This document shows, one piece after another, positions 41,840-42,719 of a DNA stretch of 42,719 nucleotides. The position numbers and the translations under genes are program-made. The first letter of the stretch is position 1. Every line of letters starts with the position of its first letter. Where the stretch lies: contig JAHCJH010000011.1 of NCBI GenBank assembly GCA_026126345.1, forward strand, positions 1 through 42,719, in the 5' to 3' direction. Below the pieces are notes generated by a model. The model saw only the letters and a program-made list of their open reading frames with translations, made no database searches and was not told the DNA's origin. This DNA comes from Phycisphaeraceae bacterium. GTDB taxonomy: Bacteria > Planctomycetota > Phycisphaerae > Phycisphaerales > UBA1924.

Positions 41840-42646
41840 ATGCACGAGCCCATCCCCCTGGCCGGCGACCGCGGCCCATTCACTCGCCCCGCGCTGCCCG
41901 GCGCCGTGGTCGTGCGCGAATCGGCCGATGAGGTGATCGACGCGGCCCTGGCCGACCTGTTCATGCACGCCCTGGCGTGCGCCCGGGCGTTCGGTGATTT
42001 TCACCTGGCGCTCTCGGGCGGCGGAACGCCGATGCCGATGTACCGACGGCTGATGTACGACCCGGCGTACCGCGAGTTTCCCTGGACGCGCACGCACCTG
42101 TGGATCGTGGACGAGCGGCGCGTGCCGTTCGACGACGACCGCTCCAACTTCCGGCACATCGACGAGATCATCGGCCACCACTCGGGCATCCCCCGCGAGC
42201 AGGTGCACCCCATCCGCGCCACCGAGCCCGACGCCGATGCCGCCTACGAGCGGCTGCTGCGCGACACGCTGGAATGGCGCGAAAAAGGCCAGGACCGGCT
42301 CGACTACGTGCTGCTGGGCATGGGCGCCGACGCCCACACCGCCAGCCTCTTCCCGCGCTCGCCGGCGCTGCGCCCGGCCCCCGGCGGGCCGCAGTGGGTC
42401 CGCATCAACGCCGGGCCGAGCGTCACGCCACCCGACCGCGTCACCATGACCTACCAGCTCATCAACGCCGCACGATTCATCGCCGTGCTCGCCACCGGGG
42501 CCGCCAAACGACCGACCATCGCCCGCGTCGCCGCGGCGGCGAGCCTCTCGCCCCCCCCGATCGACGACCTGCCGATCCTGGGCGTGCGGCCAGTCGCCGG
42601 AGAGCTGCGCTGGTACCTCGACGCGGAGGCGTGCCCGGGGTCGTAG
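41840..42646 (+). CDS. pgl: 6-phosphogluconolactonase
   Basis: A 268-residue enzyme of the SugarP-isomerase/DevB type that hydrolyses 6-phosphogluconolactone to 6-phosphogluconate. Motifs are 'FHLALSGGGTPMPMYRRL', 'THLWIVDERRVPFDDDRSNF' and 'LLGMGADAHTASLFPRS'. It works right after Zwf, whose gene is 2.7 kb upstream on the same strand. It is predicted to be cytoplasmic. Base composition is less G-rich on the plus strand than in the genes before it. Confidence 0.92.
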   Translation: MHEPIPLAGDRGPFTRPALPGAVVVRESADEVIDAALADLFMHALACARAFGDFHLALSGGGTPMPMYRRLMYDPAYREFPWTRTHLWIVDERRVPFDDDRSNFRHIDEIIGHHSGIPREQVHPIRATEPDADAAYERLLRDTLEWREKGQDRLDYVLLGMGADAHTASLFPRSPALRPAPGGPQWVRINAGPSVTPPDRVTMTYQLINAARFIAVLATGAAKRPTIARVAAAASLSPPPIDDLPILGVRPVAGELRWYLDAEACPGS

Positions 42647-42655
42647 CGATCCGAA

Positions 42656-42719
42656 CTATTGCCCGCACCCCGAGAAGAACTTCTGGATGAACAGGTCGAA
42701 GTCCTCGCCGGTGAGATAG
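42656..42719 (-). CDS. Partial dockerin-like C-terminus of another secreted protein
   Basis: Only the last 20 residues are in the window, read on the minus strand and ending at stop 42656. They read 'YLTGEDFDLFIQKFFSGCGQ', which matches the second half of the dockerin-like repeat in the two secreted proteins at 39238-41776. The rest lies beyond the right edge. It converges with pgl after nine bases. Confidence 0.75.
   Translation of the reverse strand, partial: YLTGEDFDLFIQKFFSGCGQ

Overview
The window is high-GC DNA of a planctomycete, most likely Phycisphaerae-like. The pointers are: secreted proteins ending in a cysteine-flanked, duplicated 'DGFxTGxDFDxF' dockerin-like domain, a fused CcoN-CcoO oxidase subunit, the 'CxxCGYDxR...CPECG' zinc-ribbon membrane protein, a DUF1573/rhodanese/MauE-DoxX operon, an unusually long acyl carrier protein, and several sigma-like genes. 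It looks chromosomal. I see no transposase, integrase, phage gene or CRISPR array. No gene-free stretch exceeds 300 bases; the longest gaps are 200-250 bases.

Layout. 1-764 (minus): an ECF sigma factor followed by the start of an unknown gene. 979-4185 (plus): DUF1573 protein, rhodanese, MauE/DoxX membrane protein, ribosomal protein bS18 and a free-methionine-sulfoxide-reductase-type GAF protein. 4213-13861 (minus): a dehydrogenase-like gene and a complete cbb3 oxidase operon in the order ccoNO-ccoQ-ccoP-ccoG-fixH-safE-ccoI-ccoS. A strong sigma70-type promoter carries an inverted repeat, and an Rrf2 Fe-S regulator is transcribed divergently (14095-14562). 14605-17673 (plus): an AlkP-superfamily protein with altered active-site motifs and a sigma-like/hypothetical pair. 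17740-20873 (plus): 3-hydroxyanthranilate dioxygenase, ACMS decarboxylase and kynureninase (tryptophan/kynurenine catabolism). 21719-29110 (plus): a tightly overlapping five-gene operon SWIM - DUF5691 - MoxR AAA+ - DUF5682 - VWA, function unknown. 29248-30689 (plus): a two-gene cassette of an Nmad3-like (nucleotide-modification-associated) protein and an unrecognised partner, abutting the 3' end of tRNA-Asp (30706-30779, minus). 31010-32542 (minus): FabZ, a long ACP and a FabZ-like protein. 32763-35078 (plus): RecO and an HDOD protein with a degenerate GGDEF tail. 35088-37438 (minus): M16 peptidase and ThiE with an N-terminal extension. 37544-42646 (plus): zwf, two secreted dockerin-like proteins (one a glucose/sorbosone-dehydrogenase propeller) and pgl. 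A third dockerin-like protein enters on the minus strand at the right edge.

How the parts work together. The cbb3 operon supplies the oxidase, its copper pump, heme/copper maturation factors and a probable Fe-S sensor-regulator. The kynurenine operon takes kynurenine derivatives to 2-aminomuconate semialdehyde. zwf and pgl form the oxidative pentose-phosphate entry, with a secreted sugar dehydrogenase between them. The MoxR/VWA operon and the Nmad cassette are the most enigmatic parts. Both are candidates for regulated chaperone or conflict systems.

Beyond genes: (i) the plus strand is C-rich up to about 21.5 kb and G-rich after it, whichever way genes point, an origin-like skew switch; (ii) families of tandem 7-mers (GTCGCGA/GTGCTGA type) and 8-mers (GCAGGAAA type) sit in several intergenic gaps; (iii) at least six genes have a -10-like hexamer 5-8 bases before the start codon and no Shine-Dalgarno, which suggests leaderless transcripts.
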